A stretch of DNA of 64,000 nt from Vibrio parahaemolyticus (GTDB lineage: Bacteria; Pseudomonadota; Gammaproteobacteria; Enterobacterales; Vibrionaceae), in contig NZ_UHIL01000002.1 in the NCBI RefSeq assembly GCF_900460535.1, positions 1,178,001 through 1,242,000 of the forward strand, in the 5' to 3' direction. Made by a program: the position numbers and the translations under genes. This document shows positions 48,776-57,411 of this stretch, one piece after another. Under the pieces are notes generated by a model, which was not told the DNA's origin, searched no databases, and was given only the letters and a program-made list of their open reading frames with translations. Every line of letters begins with the position of its first letter. Positions within the stretch are counted from its first letter, which is position 1.

Positions 48776-49195
48776 TTAAACTATCGGAGGCCGATACAAA
48801 TCATGGGTGACTTGTACCACTGGAGCGGTGATTTCTGAGGCAATGGATGCGCGATAAGCCAGTGGGGATAGCTGGCTGACAGGGGCTGGTAACGGGACGA
48901 AAACGAATGAACAAGATGCTGTGCAGCAATTGTGGATCATGCCGGAACCATCAACACAGCTCATGGTCATTTCTGTAGAGTCGGAGCTCAACGATGAGGC
49001 CATCTCCATGCTCATGCTCGGGGAGCCACAGTGATCGTTCGCGCTTGCCATTTCTGTCATGTGTTCAGGCATCATAGCGCCACTCGACATCATTTTGATA
49101 CTCATTAAAGGCGCGCTGTTAACCACGCTAGATACCAGCAGTATCAGCGTTGTACATAACGTTAGCCAAATTGTATGCAGTGATTTAAGGCGCAT
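48776..49195 (-). CDS. CopL/DUF2946-like Cys/Met-rich small protein heading the copper operon
   Basis: Small exported protein of 139 residues with an N-terminal hydrophobic signal (about 8-30), a Met/His-rich central part (MMPEHMTEM, MSMEMASS) and a CVDG...NCCTASC cluster. These Met and Cys groups can bind Cu(I). It resembles short metal-linked leader proteins such as CopL in Xanthomonas. ATG 49195 is favoured by GGA about 8 bases upstream; a TTG at 49210 is also in frame. It is the first gene after the MerR-type promoter and 218 bp upstream of cusC. Confidence 0.75.
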   Translation of the reverse strand: MRLKSLHTIWLTLCTTLILLVSSVVNSAPLMSIKMMSSGAMMPEHMTEMASANDHCGSPSMSMEMASSLSSDSTEMTMSCVDGSGMIHNCCTASCSFVFVPLPAPVSQLSPLAYRASIASEITAPVVQVTHDLYRPPIV

Positions 49196-49239
49196 ACGGA
49201 GTCCAGTCAAAATGAGTGTAAATAACGAGTAACCGCTTA

Positions 49240-49270
49240 ATAATAAAGGTTACCCTAGGGGGAAAGTCAA
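49240..49270 (-). promoter_or_regulatory. MerR/CueR-type promoter with 19-bp spacer
   Basis: Reading leftwards, -35 TTGACT (49270-49265) and -10 TATTAT (49245-49240) are separated by exactly 19 bp. This overlong spacing is typical of promoters activated by MerR-family proteins that twist DNA. The spacer holds a partial dyad (TTTCCCCC...GGGTAACCT) reminiscent of CueR sites. No merR/cueR gene occurs in the window. Confidence 0.6.
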
Positions 49271-49336
49271 GCATTCACCCCCAAGTAAGCGTGAGATATT
49301 TGGTGCATCTTGGGAGAGGTTAGACATATTAATCGC

Positions 49337-49356
49337 CAATAAATATCTCTTTATTG
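49337..49356. repeat. A/T dyad CAATAAA-N6-TTTATTG upstream of formate dehydrogenase
   Basis: Perfect 7-bp inverted repeat, 82 bp before the formate dehydrogenase ATG and followed by a T-run. It may be an operator or a weak terminator. Confidence 0.35.
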
Positions 49357-49437
49357 AGTTTTTTGTCACACGAACTTTCCATGGTAGGGGTTATCCTTAT
49401 AGAATGTAAGGTTTAACGTGCCTGCTTCGGGGGTTGT

Positions 49438-52400
49438 ATGATAGAAATTGTCATCGATGGAAAATATAGAATTGTAGAAGAGGGGCTAACCCTTCTGGAA
49501 GCAGCCAAAGTGTGTGGGGTCGAAATCCCTTCACTGTGCGGAATGAACAAAAGTAACGAGAAAATTCCGTGTGATTTGTGTGTTGTCGAAGTGGAAAGTG
49601 GCGGAACTAAGCGCGCTTGTGACCTCAAAGTGTACCGCGGTCTCAATGTCGTCACGCAATCAGAACAACTGAGTGAGCACCGCAGAAAAGCGCTCAACCG
49701 AATCATGACGGACCACTACGCCGACTGTGAAGCTCCATGCAAAACGGCGTGCCCTGCTGGGGTAGACATCCAATCTTACCTCTACCATATCTCGCAAAAC
49801 GATCATCAAAAAGCGATTGAAGTTATTAAACGCACACTGCCAATGCCGTTGTCGATTGGGCGCGTGTGTCCGGCATTCTGCGAAAGTGAGTGTCGCCGTT
49901 CTTTGGTGGATGAGCCGATTGCCATTCGCCAACTCAAACGCCATGCCGCAGACGCAGATTTAGCGGCGCATGAAGCGTATGTCCCAGAGAAAAAACCAGC
50001 GAAGCATCGCAAGATCGCCGTTGTTGGTAGTGGCCCCGGTGGCTTAACGGCAGGTTATTACTTGTCGAATGAAGGTTATGACGTCACCGTATTTGAGTCC
50101 ATGCCAAAAGCAGGCGGTTGGCTACGCTACGGCATTCCTGAATATCGCCTACCCAAAGACATTCTAGACAAAGAAATCGAACTGATGTGCCGCAACGGAA
50201 TGCAAGTTGAAACCAACAAAAAGCTTGGTGTTGATTTCACGCTGTCTCAATTGAGTGAAGACTACGATGCTGTCTGTTTGGCTGTGGGGGCGTCTCAAGC
50301 GGTAGAAATGAATTATCCTGGTAGCGACTTGGACGGTTGCTACCTCGGTGTTGATTATCTGAAAGATTACGTTACAGAACAAAACTACGCGACGGGCAGA
50401 AAAGTTGCCGTGATTGGTGGTGGTAACACTGCGATCGACTGTGCGCGTACGGCGCGTCGTGCGGGTGCCGATACCACTTTGATCTATCGTCGAACTCGCG
50501 ACGAAATGCCGGCCGAAGACTACGAAATCGTCGAAGCTGAACATGAGGGCGTGAAGTTCCATTTCTTGACGAATCCGGCGGAAAACATCGCGGATGAAAA
50601 CGGCCGCGTGAAGGCAATTCGATTAGAGCGAATGGCGTTAGGTGAGCCAGATTCGTCTGGTCGTCGTAGCCCGAAACCAACGGGTGAGTTCTTTACTGAA
50701 GCATTTGATACCGTGATTGCAGCGGTATCGCAAAAGCCGGATCTCAGCTTCTTAGAAAACGATGAGCTGTCCATTCCTCTAACGCGTTGGAACACATCTG
50801 AATCCGATGCGCAAACCATGCACACGGGTACGGGCAATATCTTCAGTATCGGTGATTTTCGTCGTGGTCCTGCAACAGCGGTTGAAGCGGTGGGAGATGG
50901 GCGAGTTGCGGCAAAAGCGATTGATCTGTTCCTCAATGGAGATATGGCGGATATGCCGAAACCTGCGTTCAACTCTCGTAAAGAGAAAAAACTGGCGCAG
51001 GTTGACCCACTTCATTTTGAAAACATCCAAAAAGTTGCTCGTTCAATCATGCAGGAGTTGACTCCAGCGCAGCGTGAGCAGAGTTTTGCTGAAGTGGAAC
51101 TGGGCTTTGATAACGAAGAGGCCATGAAAGAAGCGGCGCGCTGCTTAGAGTGTGGTTGTCAAGCGAACACCGACTGTGCCTTGCGAGATTACTCAACGGA
51201 ATATCATGCTGAGCAACATTTCGATGTTTCCGTGGACGTTTCCTCTGCTAGCGTGATTGGCCATCAAGATTGGCTCGATTTACGTGCGAAAGATCTTCGT
51301 CATAAATACGAAGTAGACCGCAGTTCTGAGTTCATTGAATTTGATGCTAACCGCTGCATCAGTTGTGGTCAGTGTATTCAAGCATGCCGCGAGCAAGCGG
51401 TACATGGTGTGTTGAGTTTTGTGTCGGATAAAAATGGCCGACCAGCTTTACGACCAGATGATCGTCCACGATTCCGCTCCGATGAAAAAGGCGCAAGTTG
51501 CAACGGTTTGACGCTCATGGGCGATTCAAAATGCGTGCAATGTGGGGCGTGTGTTCAGGCATGTCCAACGGGCGCGATGGTGGACAGCCGTGACCGCTCT
51601 CAAGGCAGAACCGAACAGCTAAAAGCCGTCGATACCATTTGTACCTATTGTGGTGTGGGTTGTAAGTTGACCATGTTTGTCGATGAGCGACAAAACAAAA
51701 TCCGCTATGTAAAAGGGGCGGATTCGCCAGTTAACCAAGGAATGCTGTGCGTGAAAGGCCGTTTTGGTTTTGATTTCATTAGCAGCGAAGAGCGTTTAAC
51801 GACACCACTGATTCGTAAAGATGGTTGGTTGCAGCCAGCGAGTTGGGACGAAGCGATTCAGCTAGTGGCTTCGAAGCTTTCGACCATCAAGCAAGATTTT
51901 GGTAGCAACGCACTGGCCGGATTCTCTTCAGCGAAAACCACTAACGAAGATAACTACGCGTTTCAAAAATTCATCCGTCGTGAACTTGGTACGAACAACG
52001 TTGATCACTGCGCACGTTTGTGTCACGCATCAAGTGTGACAGGGCTTGAAGCATCGTTGGGGAGTGGTGCGATGACCAACGATATTCCGAGCATTAAGCA
52101 TTCCGATGTGATCTTTATTATTGGTTCTGACACCACATCTGCGCACCCGATCATCGCTTCGCACATCAAACAGGCGATTCGTCATCACGGGGCGCGCTTG
52201 ATTGTGGCAGACCCGAAACGAGTGGACATGGCTGAACATGCAGAGCTGTACTTAGCGCATCGTCCGGGCACGGATGTTATGTTGCTCAACGGCGTGATGC
52301 AGCAAATCATCAAAAATGGTTGGTACGATCAAGAATACATCGAAGAGCGCGTAGACGGCTTTGATACCTTGCTTCAAGAGGTGATGTCGCCAGCGTACAA

Positions 52401-53706
52401 CCTCGACAAAGTTGAGTTAGTGACGGGCGTAAAAGCGGACGATATTTTCGCGATGGCGCGAATGATTGGTACGGCAAAACGCACGGCGGTGTATTACTCA
52501 ATGGGTATTACCCAGCATACAACAGGGCACGACAACGTTCGTTCGATTGCAAACCTGCAATTGTTGTGTGGCAACATCGGTATTGAGGGTGGTGGTATTA
52601 ACCCACTGCGTGGTCAATCAAACGTACAAGGTGCGTGTGATATGGGCGCTTTGCCGAACTGCTATCCGGGATATCAAAAAGTGTATAACCCGATTGTTCG
52701 TCAGAAATTCGCGATTGAGTGGGATGCGCCGAATTTACCTTCTGAGCAAGGGCTTACCCTAACGGAAATCATCGATGCGGCGTGCAAACGAGAAGTTCGC
52801 GGGATGTACATCATGGGCGAAAACCCAGTACTGAGCGATCCAAACCAAGCACACGTGATTGAAGGGTTAGAAGCACTCGACTTCTTGGTCGTGCAAGACA
52901 TCTTCCTCACCGAGACGGCGCAGTACGCCGATGTGGTATTGCCTTCTTGTTCATTTGCGGAAAAATCCGGTCACTTCACCAATACTGAGCGACGCGTGCA
53001 GCGCGTTAATGCGGCAGTGAAAGCGCCGGGTGAGGCGAAAGAAGATTGGTGGATCATTCAAGCGATCGCAAACGCGATGGGCAGCGATTGGCATTACCAG
53101 TGTGTTTCTGAAATCACTAGCGAGATCGCGCGTGTAACGCCGCAATATGCAGGGTTGCGTTGGGACGCGATCACGCCGAACGGTGTTCAATGGCCAAGTA
53201 ACAAGAACAATCCAAACGGTACTCGTATTATGCACCAAACCCAATTTACCCGAGGGAAAGGGCAAATGGTGGGCGTGCCGTTCCGTTATGCAGCCGAGTT
53301 GCCTGATGAAGAGTATCCTTTGGTGCTTACAACAGGGCGTGTGCTAGAACAGTTCCATACCGGTACGATGACACGCAAAACGAAAGGGTTGGATAACCTT
53401 GCTGGGCCAAGAGCGATGATCAGTGTTGAAGATGCTGAAGCAATTGGTATCCATAATGGTCAGCGCCTAAAAGTGTCGACTCGTCGTGGCAGTATCGAAA
53501 TTGATGCGTTTGTGACCAAGCGAATGCAAAAAGGCGTCGTGTTTATCCCGTTCCATTTTGTTGAGTCGCCAGTCAACCGCTTGACGACTACGGCAACGGA
53601 CCCGCATGCGAAAATTCCTGAATTCAAAGTCGCAGCGGTTAAGATTGAAATCAGTGAAACGGCCGCTCAACCAGAGCCTGTCGAGGAGGCGGTACACCAC
53701 GTCTAA
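49438..53706 (+). CDS. Fusion: GltD-like NAD(P)H oxidoreductase plus cysteine-type formate dehydrogenase alpha subunit
   Basis: One frame of 1422 residues with, in order: a NuoG/plant-type [2Fe-2S] domain (Cys34, 45, 48, 61); a GltD-like helical Fe-S domain (DCEAPCKTACPAG, about 95-180); FAD site GSGPGG (197-202) and NAD(P) site beginning GGGN (327-330); two ferredoxin [4Fe-4S] clusters (from Cys640 and Cys699); then a molybdopterin oxidoreductase (about 733-1400) with CTYCGVGC for a further cluster and a catalytic Cys862 in CARLCH, where E. coli FdhF has selenocysteine. It should couple formate oxidation or CO2 reduction to NAD(P)(H) within one polypeptide. No signal peptide: cytoplasmic. 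A GGGGG ribosome site precedes the ATG. No separate beta/gamma subunits or maturation genes lie nearby. Confidence 0.92.
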   Translation: MIEIVIDGKYRIVEEGLTLLEAAKVCGVEIPSLCGMNKSNEKIPCDLCVVEVESGGTKRACDLKVYRGLNVVTQSEQLSEHRRKALNRIMTDHYADCEAPCKTACPAGVDIQSYLYHISQNDHQKAIEVIKRTLPMPLSIGRVCPAFCESECRRSLVDEPIAIRQLKRHAADADLAAHEAYVPEKKPAKHRKIAVVGSGPGGLTAGYYLSNEGYDVTVFESMPKAGGWLRYGIPEYRLPKDILDKEIELMCRNGMQVETNKKLGVDFTLSQLSEDYDAVCLAVGASQAVEMNYPGSDLDGCYLGVDYLKDYVTEQNYATGRKVAVIGGGNTAIDCARTARRAGADTTLIYRRTRDEMPAEDYEIVEAEHEGVKFHFLTNPAENIADENGRVKAIRLERMALGEPDSSGRRSPKPTGEFFTEAFDTVIAAVSQKPDLSFLENDELSIPLTRWNTSESDAQTMHTGTGNIFSIGDFRRGPATAVEAVGDGRVAAKAIDLFLNGDMADMPKPAFNSRKEKKLAQVDPLHFENIQKVARSIMQELTPAQREQSFAEVELGFDNEEAMKEAARCLECGCQANTDCALRDYSTEYHAEQHFDVSVDVSSASVIGHQDWLDLRAKDLRHKYEVDRSSEFIEFDANRCISCGQCIQACREQAVHGVLSFVSDKNGRPALRPDDRPRFRSDEKGASCNGLTLMGDSKCVQCGACVQACPTGAMVDSRDRSQGRTEQLKAVDTICTYCGVGCKLTMFVDERQNKIRYVKGADSPVNQGMLCVKGRFGFDFISSEERLTTPLIRKDGWLQPASWDEAIQLVASKLSTIKQDFGSNALAGFSSAKTTNEDNYAFQKFIRRELGTNNVDHCARLCHASSVTGLEASLGSGAMTNDIPSIKHSDVIFIIGSDTTSAHPIIASHIKQAIRHHGARLIVADPKRVDMAEHAELYLAHRPGTDVMLLNGVMQQIIKNGWYDQEYIEERVDGFDTLLQEVMSPAYNLDKVELVTGVKADDIFAMARMIGTAKRTAVYYSMGITQHTTGHDNVRSIANLQLLCGNIGIEGGGINPLRGQSNVQGACDMGALPNCYPGYQKVYNPIVRQKFAIEWDAPNLPSEQGLTLTEIIDAACKREVRGMYIMGENPVLSDPNQAHVIEGLEALDFLVVQDIFLTETAQYADVVLPSCSFAEKSGHFTNTERRVQRVNAAVKAPGEAKEDWWIIQAIANAMGSDWHYQCVSEITSEIARVTPQYAGLRWDAITPNGVQWPSNKNNPNGTRIMHQTQFTRGKGQMVGVPFRYAAELPDEEYPLVLTTGRVLEQFHTGTMTRKTKGLDNLAGPRAMISVEDAEAIGIHNGQRLKVSTRRGSIEIDAFVTKRMQKGVVFIPFHFVESPVNRLTTTATDPHAKIPEFKVAAVKIEISETAAQPEPVEEAVHHV

Positions 53707-53717
53707 CATCAACGCTT

Positions 53718-53785
53718 CACGCACTGGCGAGTTGAGAAATTGCATTTAAGCTTATGATATGTAATAGCGAAACGAGCAGTGCGTG
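53718..53785 (+). repeat. Inverted repeat spanning the start of the EEP gene
   Basis: CACGCACTG (53718-53726) and CAGTGCGTG (53777-53785), perfect 9 bp. The right arm covers the GTG start at 53779, so folding could hide the start site. Confidence 0.5.
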
Positions 53786-54726
53786 TGTCGAGCGTTTTTA
53801 AGTGGATCATATTGCTTCTACCCGCTCTTATTTGGCTGGCGGTCAGGCAAATTGAACATATTTGGTGGGCGGAGAATCTTACCTCGATTCCCGCCCTCAT
53901 TGTGTTCACTTACGTTATTTTAGCCTCGGCGTTTTTTATCGCTCGCAGATGGTTGCAAAGTGCATTTTCTGCCTTTGTCGCTATTTTGTTTGTCTCGTTA
54001 CTTGTTCCGCCGCAGCGCAGTCATGTGGCGTCTTGCTCGCACTCGTTGAGCGTCATTCAATTTAATCTTTTTTACGAAAACTCAGACATCAATCAGTTCA
54101 TCAACTATCTGTTGAGGCATCCTGCTGATTTGGTGGTGATGCAAGAGCTGACGCCGCGAGTTGGTAGCCTCTTGCACATGTTGGATGATGTCTATCCGCA
54201 TTATCATGGTGGCCAACGTGACGTAGGGTACCCATCAAATTTGATGATTCTTAGCCGACACCCGATCACGGAGGTTTCGGTTTATCGTGCGCCAAATGGA
54301 CAAGAAGTCATCAGAGCGGTTTGGTTGCCTAAAGGTCAAGCACCGATCACTTTGTTTGCGGCTCATCCACCATCACCAAGAACCAGCGAGCTTTGGCATC
54401 AAAGAAATGCGCTGGTGCGAACCATAGAAACTCTGACCGCGCTTTATCCCGAGCCAGAGGTGTTGGTTGTGGGGGATTTCAATCTCTCCTCGGTTAGCCC
54501 TCGTTTTTCTGCGCTGTTCCCGAGTTTTCAAACCGCGCCAGTGACGAGCTGGCCAACTAACATCAAAGGCATAAACGTGCCAGAGCCGATGATGATAGGT
54601 ATTGATCACTTGTGGCTAAAATCTGAGCAAGGACAGCGAATCATTTGCTCTCGTGAATCCTCTGCTTTTCCACAAGGCTCAGATCACCGCATGGTGACAA
54701 CCCAGATCGGTGTGCATATTCCATAG
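53779..54726 (+). CDS. Membrane-anchored endonuclease/exonuclease/phosphatase family protein
   Basis: Protein of about 315 residues. Three N-terminal hydrophobic helices (about 7-25, 35-55 and 60-78) precede an EEP hydrolase domain: VIQFNLFYEN, VVMQELTPR (metal-binding Glu), VLVVGDFNLS and the terminal GSDHRMV with the catalytic Asp-His. Family members cut phosphodiesters or phosphomonoesters of nucleic acids, lipids or inositol phosphates. The start is GTG 53779; GTG 53785 is an alternative; both have weak ribosome sites. It lies 72 bp after the formate dehydrogenase gene and may be co-transcribed. Substrate unknown. Confidence 0.85.
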   Translation: MRVSSVFKWIILLLPALIWLAVRQIEHIWWAENLTSIPALIVFTYVILASAFFIARRWLQSAFSAFVAILFVSLLVPPQRSHVASCSHSLSVIQFNLFYENSDINQFINYLLRHPADLVVMQELTPRVGSLLHMLDDVYPHYHGGQRDVGYPSNLMILSRHPITEVSVYRAPNGQEVIRAVWLPKGQAPITLFAAHPPSPRTSELWHQRNALVRTIETLTALYPEPEVLVVGDFNLSSVSPRFSALFPSFQTAPVTSWPTNIKGINVPEPMMIGIDHLWLKSEQGQRIICSRESSAFPQGSDHRMVTTQIGVHIP

Positions 54727-54902
54727 TTCAAGCTCTTAGAATTTGTCATGTTTCATAAGTAAAACCGGTGCTGAGCTTGTCATAGAATTGACTGTCTCTG
54801 ACGATCCTCTGTTATTTGAGCAAGTTCTATAACCTAAACTTTGCTCGCTTCCTATACTGAATTAACGAAGCAGAGTTTTTATAACAACAAGAGGCAGCTT
54901 GC

Positions 54903-55274
54903 ATGACAAGAACAACCTCATTTGCACTCGTTCTATTACTGATGTGCGCATACTTTGGTTACAACCGTTATTACGTGTATCCGCAGCAGTTGGAAACACA
55001 GGCCAAATCCATGTTGATACAAATGGCAAATCGCGAAGAGTGGATGGATGTGTTTGAAATGATGAACCGCGTAGAAGCTCACAAAGGGCATTTAGAGCTT
55101 GCAGCGCATGTTAAATCCTCTGATGGCAAGCGTGCTTACAGTGAAGGGTTCATCACCTATACCGACCGAGACGGGATGGTATGTAAAGAAGTGGTTTTTA
55201 ACTTCAAAATTAACTCGTTGAAGAATTACAGCATTTCTGACTTACGCGATTGTTCTTTTGGTGAATATTACTAA
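54903..55274 (+). CDS. Membrane-anchored protein of unknown function, 123 residues
   Basis: One N-terminal hydrophobic helix (about 5-20, signal anchor or signal peptide) followed by a small soluble domain with two Cys (residues 93 and 117) that could pair outside the cytoplasm. GAGG lies 8-9 bases before the ATG. No family recognised. The gene is single and closed by a terminator. Confidence 0.65.
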   Translation: MTRTTSFALVLLLMCAYFGYNRYYVYPQQLETQAKSMLIQMANREEWMDVFEMMNRVEAHKGHLELAAHVKSSDGKRAYSEGFITYTDRDGMVCKEVVFNFKINSLKNYSISDLRDCSFGEYY

Positions 55275-55324
55275 ACTGAATCGTGCCATTGAGCATTGTC
55301 AGTAAGGCATTCAAATTTCCAAAC

Positions 55325-55354
55325 AAAAATAGCCTCTTTGTCGAGGCTATTTTT
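55325..55354. terminator. Terminator between 123-residue gene and ABC exporter operon
   Basis: Perfect 12-bp stem AAAAATAGCCTC/GAGGCTATTTTT with a 6-base loop; usable from both sides. Confidence 0.9.
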
Positions 55355-55383
55355 GTTTTTGCGAAAGAGAAAAATGGGTAACT

Positions 55384-56484
55384 TTAATCGAGCGATTTCT
55401 TAAACCTTAGTGACGCGACGACCAATCCAAATACGGTAAACCCGAGCAACCAAAGTGTATCTCGCCATAAGTCCATCAGATCCGCTCCTCGCAACACTAT
55501 GCCTCGAATCATGCGCATAAAGTGAGTGGCGGGCAGGGCTTCTGAAATCCACTGTGCTGCGACTGGCATGCCCTCGTAAGGAAACATAAATCCAGACAGC
55601 AGAATCGAAGGCAGAAGAATGAACACCGTCATTTGCATGGCTTGAAGCTGTGTTGTGGCGATGGTGGATATGACCAATCCTAAAGTTAAGCTGGCGGCGA
55701 TAAACAACAAGGTTCCAAACAGAATTTGGCTGATTGCACCGTTAATCGGTACGCCGAAAATCCAATGTCCCAACCCTAGAATGATGAAAACCTGAATTAA
55801 GCCGACAAAGATATATGGCACGATTTTCGCCACCATTAGCTCTATCGAGTGGATGGGCGTGGTGATCAATAGCTCCAAATTTCCCCGTTCACGTTCTCGT
55901 ACAATCGCGGCACTGGTGAACAAAATCATCGTCATGGTGAGAATCACACCGAGTAAGCCGGGTACGATATTGACCGCAGAACGCCGACTTGGGTTGTAGT
56001 AGAGTGCGACTTCGAATGTTTTGCTTGGCGCTGGGCGAATCTCGAAATCAAAATCGGTCAATGGCATGGTTTGCAACGACAATATTGCCGAGCTGATCAT
56101 GGTATCTGACCCATCCACAATCCATTGGCCAAGCTCTCGACCTTGCATCATGCGTTGTGTGAGATCGCTTGGCAAAATCAGCACGGCGCGCACAATACCA
56201 TCTTGAATCGCTTGTTCAGCCTCTTGCGCGGTGGCATAGGTTTCTTTGATATCCACCACTTGAGTGACTTTGACGGACTGGGTAATGATCCGCCCGGCGG
56301 TACTGCCACTTTGGTCGACAACACCTACCGGAATGTTGCGAATGTCCGTATTGATTGCGAAACCGAACAGCAAAAGCTGGATAAGTGGGATCATCACCAC
56401 CATGCCAAATGTGATTCGGTCACGGGAAAGTTGGCGAATCTCTTTGATCATGACGGCTTTCATGCGAGCGATAGGTTTCATCAT
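55384..56484 (-). CDS. ABC-2 type exporter permease
   Basis: Inner-membrane permease of 366 residues, YhhJ/YbhR-like: one N-terminal helix (about 25-45), a large periplasmic loop (about 45-175) and five C-terminal helices with the ABC-2 signature region (VRERERGNLELLITTPI). Its start overlaps the ATPase stop codon (ATGATG; ATG 56484 or 56481). In E. coli YbhFSR two different permeases are encoded; here there is only one, so a homodimer is expected. Substrate unknown, possibly drugs or other hydrophobic compounds. Confidence 0.9.
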   Translation of the reverse strand: MMKPIARMKAVMIKEIRQLSRDRITFGMVVMIPLIQLLLFGFAINTDIRNIPVGVVDQSGSTAGRIITQSVKVTQVVDIKETYATAQEAEQAIQDGIVRAVLILPSDLTQRMMQGRELGQWIVDGSDTMISSAILSLQTMPLTDFDFEIRPAPSKTFEVALYYNPSRRSAVNIVPGLLGVILTMTMILFTSAAIVRERERGNLELLITTPIHSIELMVAKIVPYIFVGLIQVFIILGLGHWIFGVPINGAISQILFGTLLFIAASLTLGLVISTIATTQLQAMQMTVFILLPSILLSGFMFPYEGMPVAAQWISEALPATHFMRMIRGIVLRGADLMDLWRDTLWLLGFTVFGLVVASLRFKKSLD

Positions 56485-57407
56485 TGGCGGCCTTTCCCTG
56501 TCACGCTGACAAAAACATCTTCTAAGCTTGGGCGAGCGTGGTTCATCTCAGCGTTTTGAAGTTCAGGAAACGTCTGCTTTAACCATTCAATCGGCTGCTC
56601 GACATGCTGGTGGATAAGGATGCGTAAACGAATCCCCAACTGCGCCGCAGAGCGAACTTCGTCACGTTGAATCAGCTTTTCTTTGAGTTCACGAAGTTTG
56701 TCGGCTTTCACCTCAATGATATTAACGCCCATCTGTTCCATTAACTGTTCGGGTTCGCCATCAGCACGAATTTCGCCCGATTCCATGATCGCCAGACGGT
56801 GGCAGCGTTCCGCTTCGTCCATGTAATGCGTGGTGACCAAAATCGTCGTACCTTGATCGCACAAGTCGAACAACTGCTCCCAAAAATCGCGTCGATTTTC
56901 GGGGTCAACGGCGGATGTCGGCTCATCTAAAAATAGCAGTTCGGGTTTGTGCATGGTCGCCGCGGCGAGTGAAAGGCGCTGCTTTTGACCGCCACTCATG
57001 CCGCTTACGCGCTGTTTGCGCAATTGATCCAACCCGTAAGTGGTGAGCTGCTCTTCTATCCGCTCTTTCAGCGACTGGCTGCTTAAACCGAAAATTTGCC
57101 CAATAAATTCGAGGTTTTCTTGAACGGATAGGTCGTCGTACAACGAGAACTTTTGTGTCATGTAGCCAATTTTGAGCCGCAGTTGTTCGGATTGTTTTGG
57201 GATTTCTAATCCAAGCACATCCACACTGCCTTCGCTTGGGCTGAGAAGGCCGGTGAGCACACGAATGGTGGTCGACTTACCGCAACCATTTGGCCCCAAA
57301 AATCCGTAAATGCTGCCTTTGGGCACGTTGAGTGTGATGTTATTGATAGCAGTAAAGTCGCCGAACTTTTTGACCACATTTTGAGCTTGAATTGCATACT
57401 CGGTCAT
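56481..57407 (-). CDS. ABC exporter ATPase subunit
   Basis: ATP-binding protein of 308 residues: Walker A GPNGCGKS, signature MSGGQKQRLSLA, Walker B LLFLDEPTSAVD and H-loop VTTHYMDEAERC, all intact. A C-terminal extension (about 225-308) is typical of ABC-2 drug-exporter ATPases. Overlaps the permease gene by 4 bp and follows the HlyD-like gene by 4 bp, so all three are translationally coupled. Confidence 0.95.
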   Translation of the reverse strand: MTEYAIQAQNVVKKFGDFTAINNITLNVPKGSIYGFLGPNGCGKSTTIRVLTGLLSPSEGSVDVLGLEIPKQSEQLRLKIGYMTQKFSLYDDLSVQENLEFIGQIFGLSSQSLKERIEEQLTTYGLDQLRKQRVSGMSGGQKQRLSLAAATMHKPELLFLDEPTSAVDPENRRDFWEQLFDLCDQGTTILVTTHYMDEAERCHRLAIMESGEIRADGEPEQLMEQMGVNIIEVKADKLRELKEKLIQRDEVRSAAQLGIRLRILIHQHVEQPIEWLKQTFPELQNAEMNHARPSLEDVFVSVTGKGRQ

Positions 57408-57411
57408 TGGC

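Noticed and set aside
53779..54726. EEP protein as a second phosphoinositide-phosphatase effector
   Set aside because: It has N-terminal membrane helices and lacks a chaperone neighbour; the shared fold with the VPA0450-like effector is only superfamily level.
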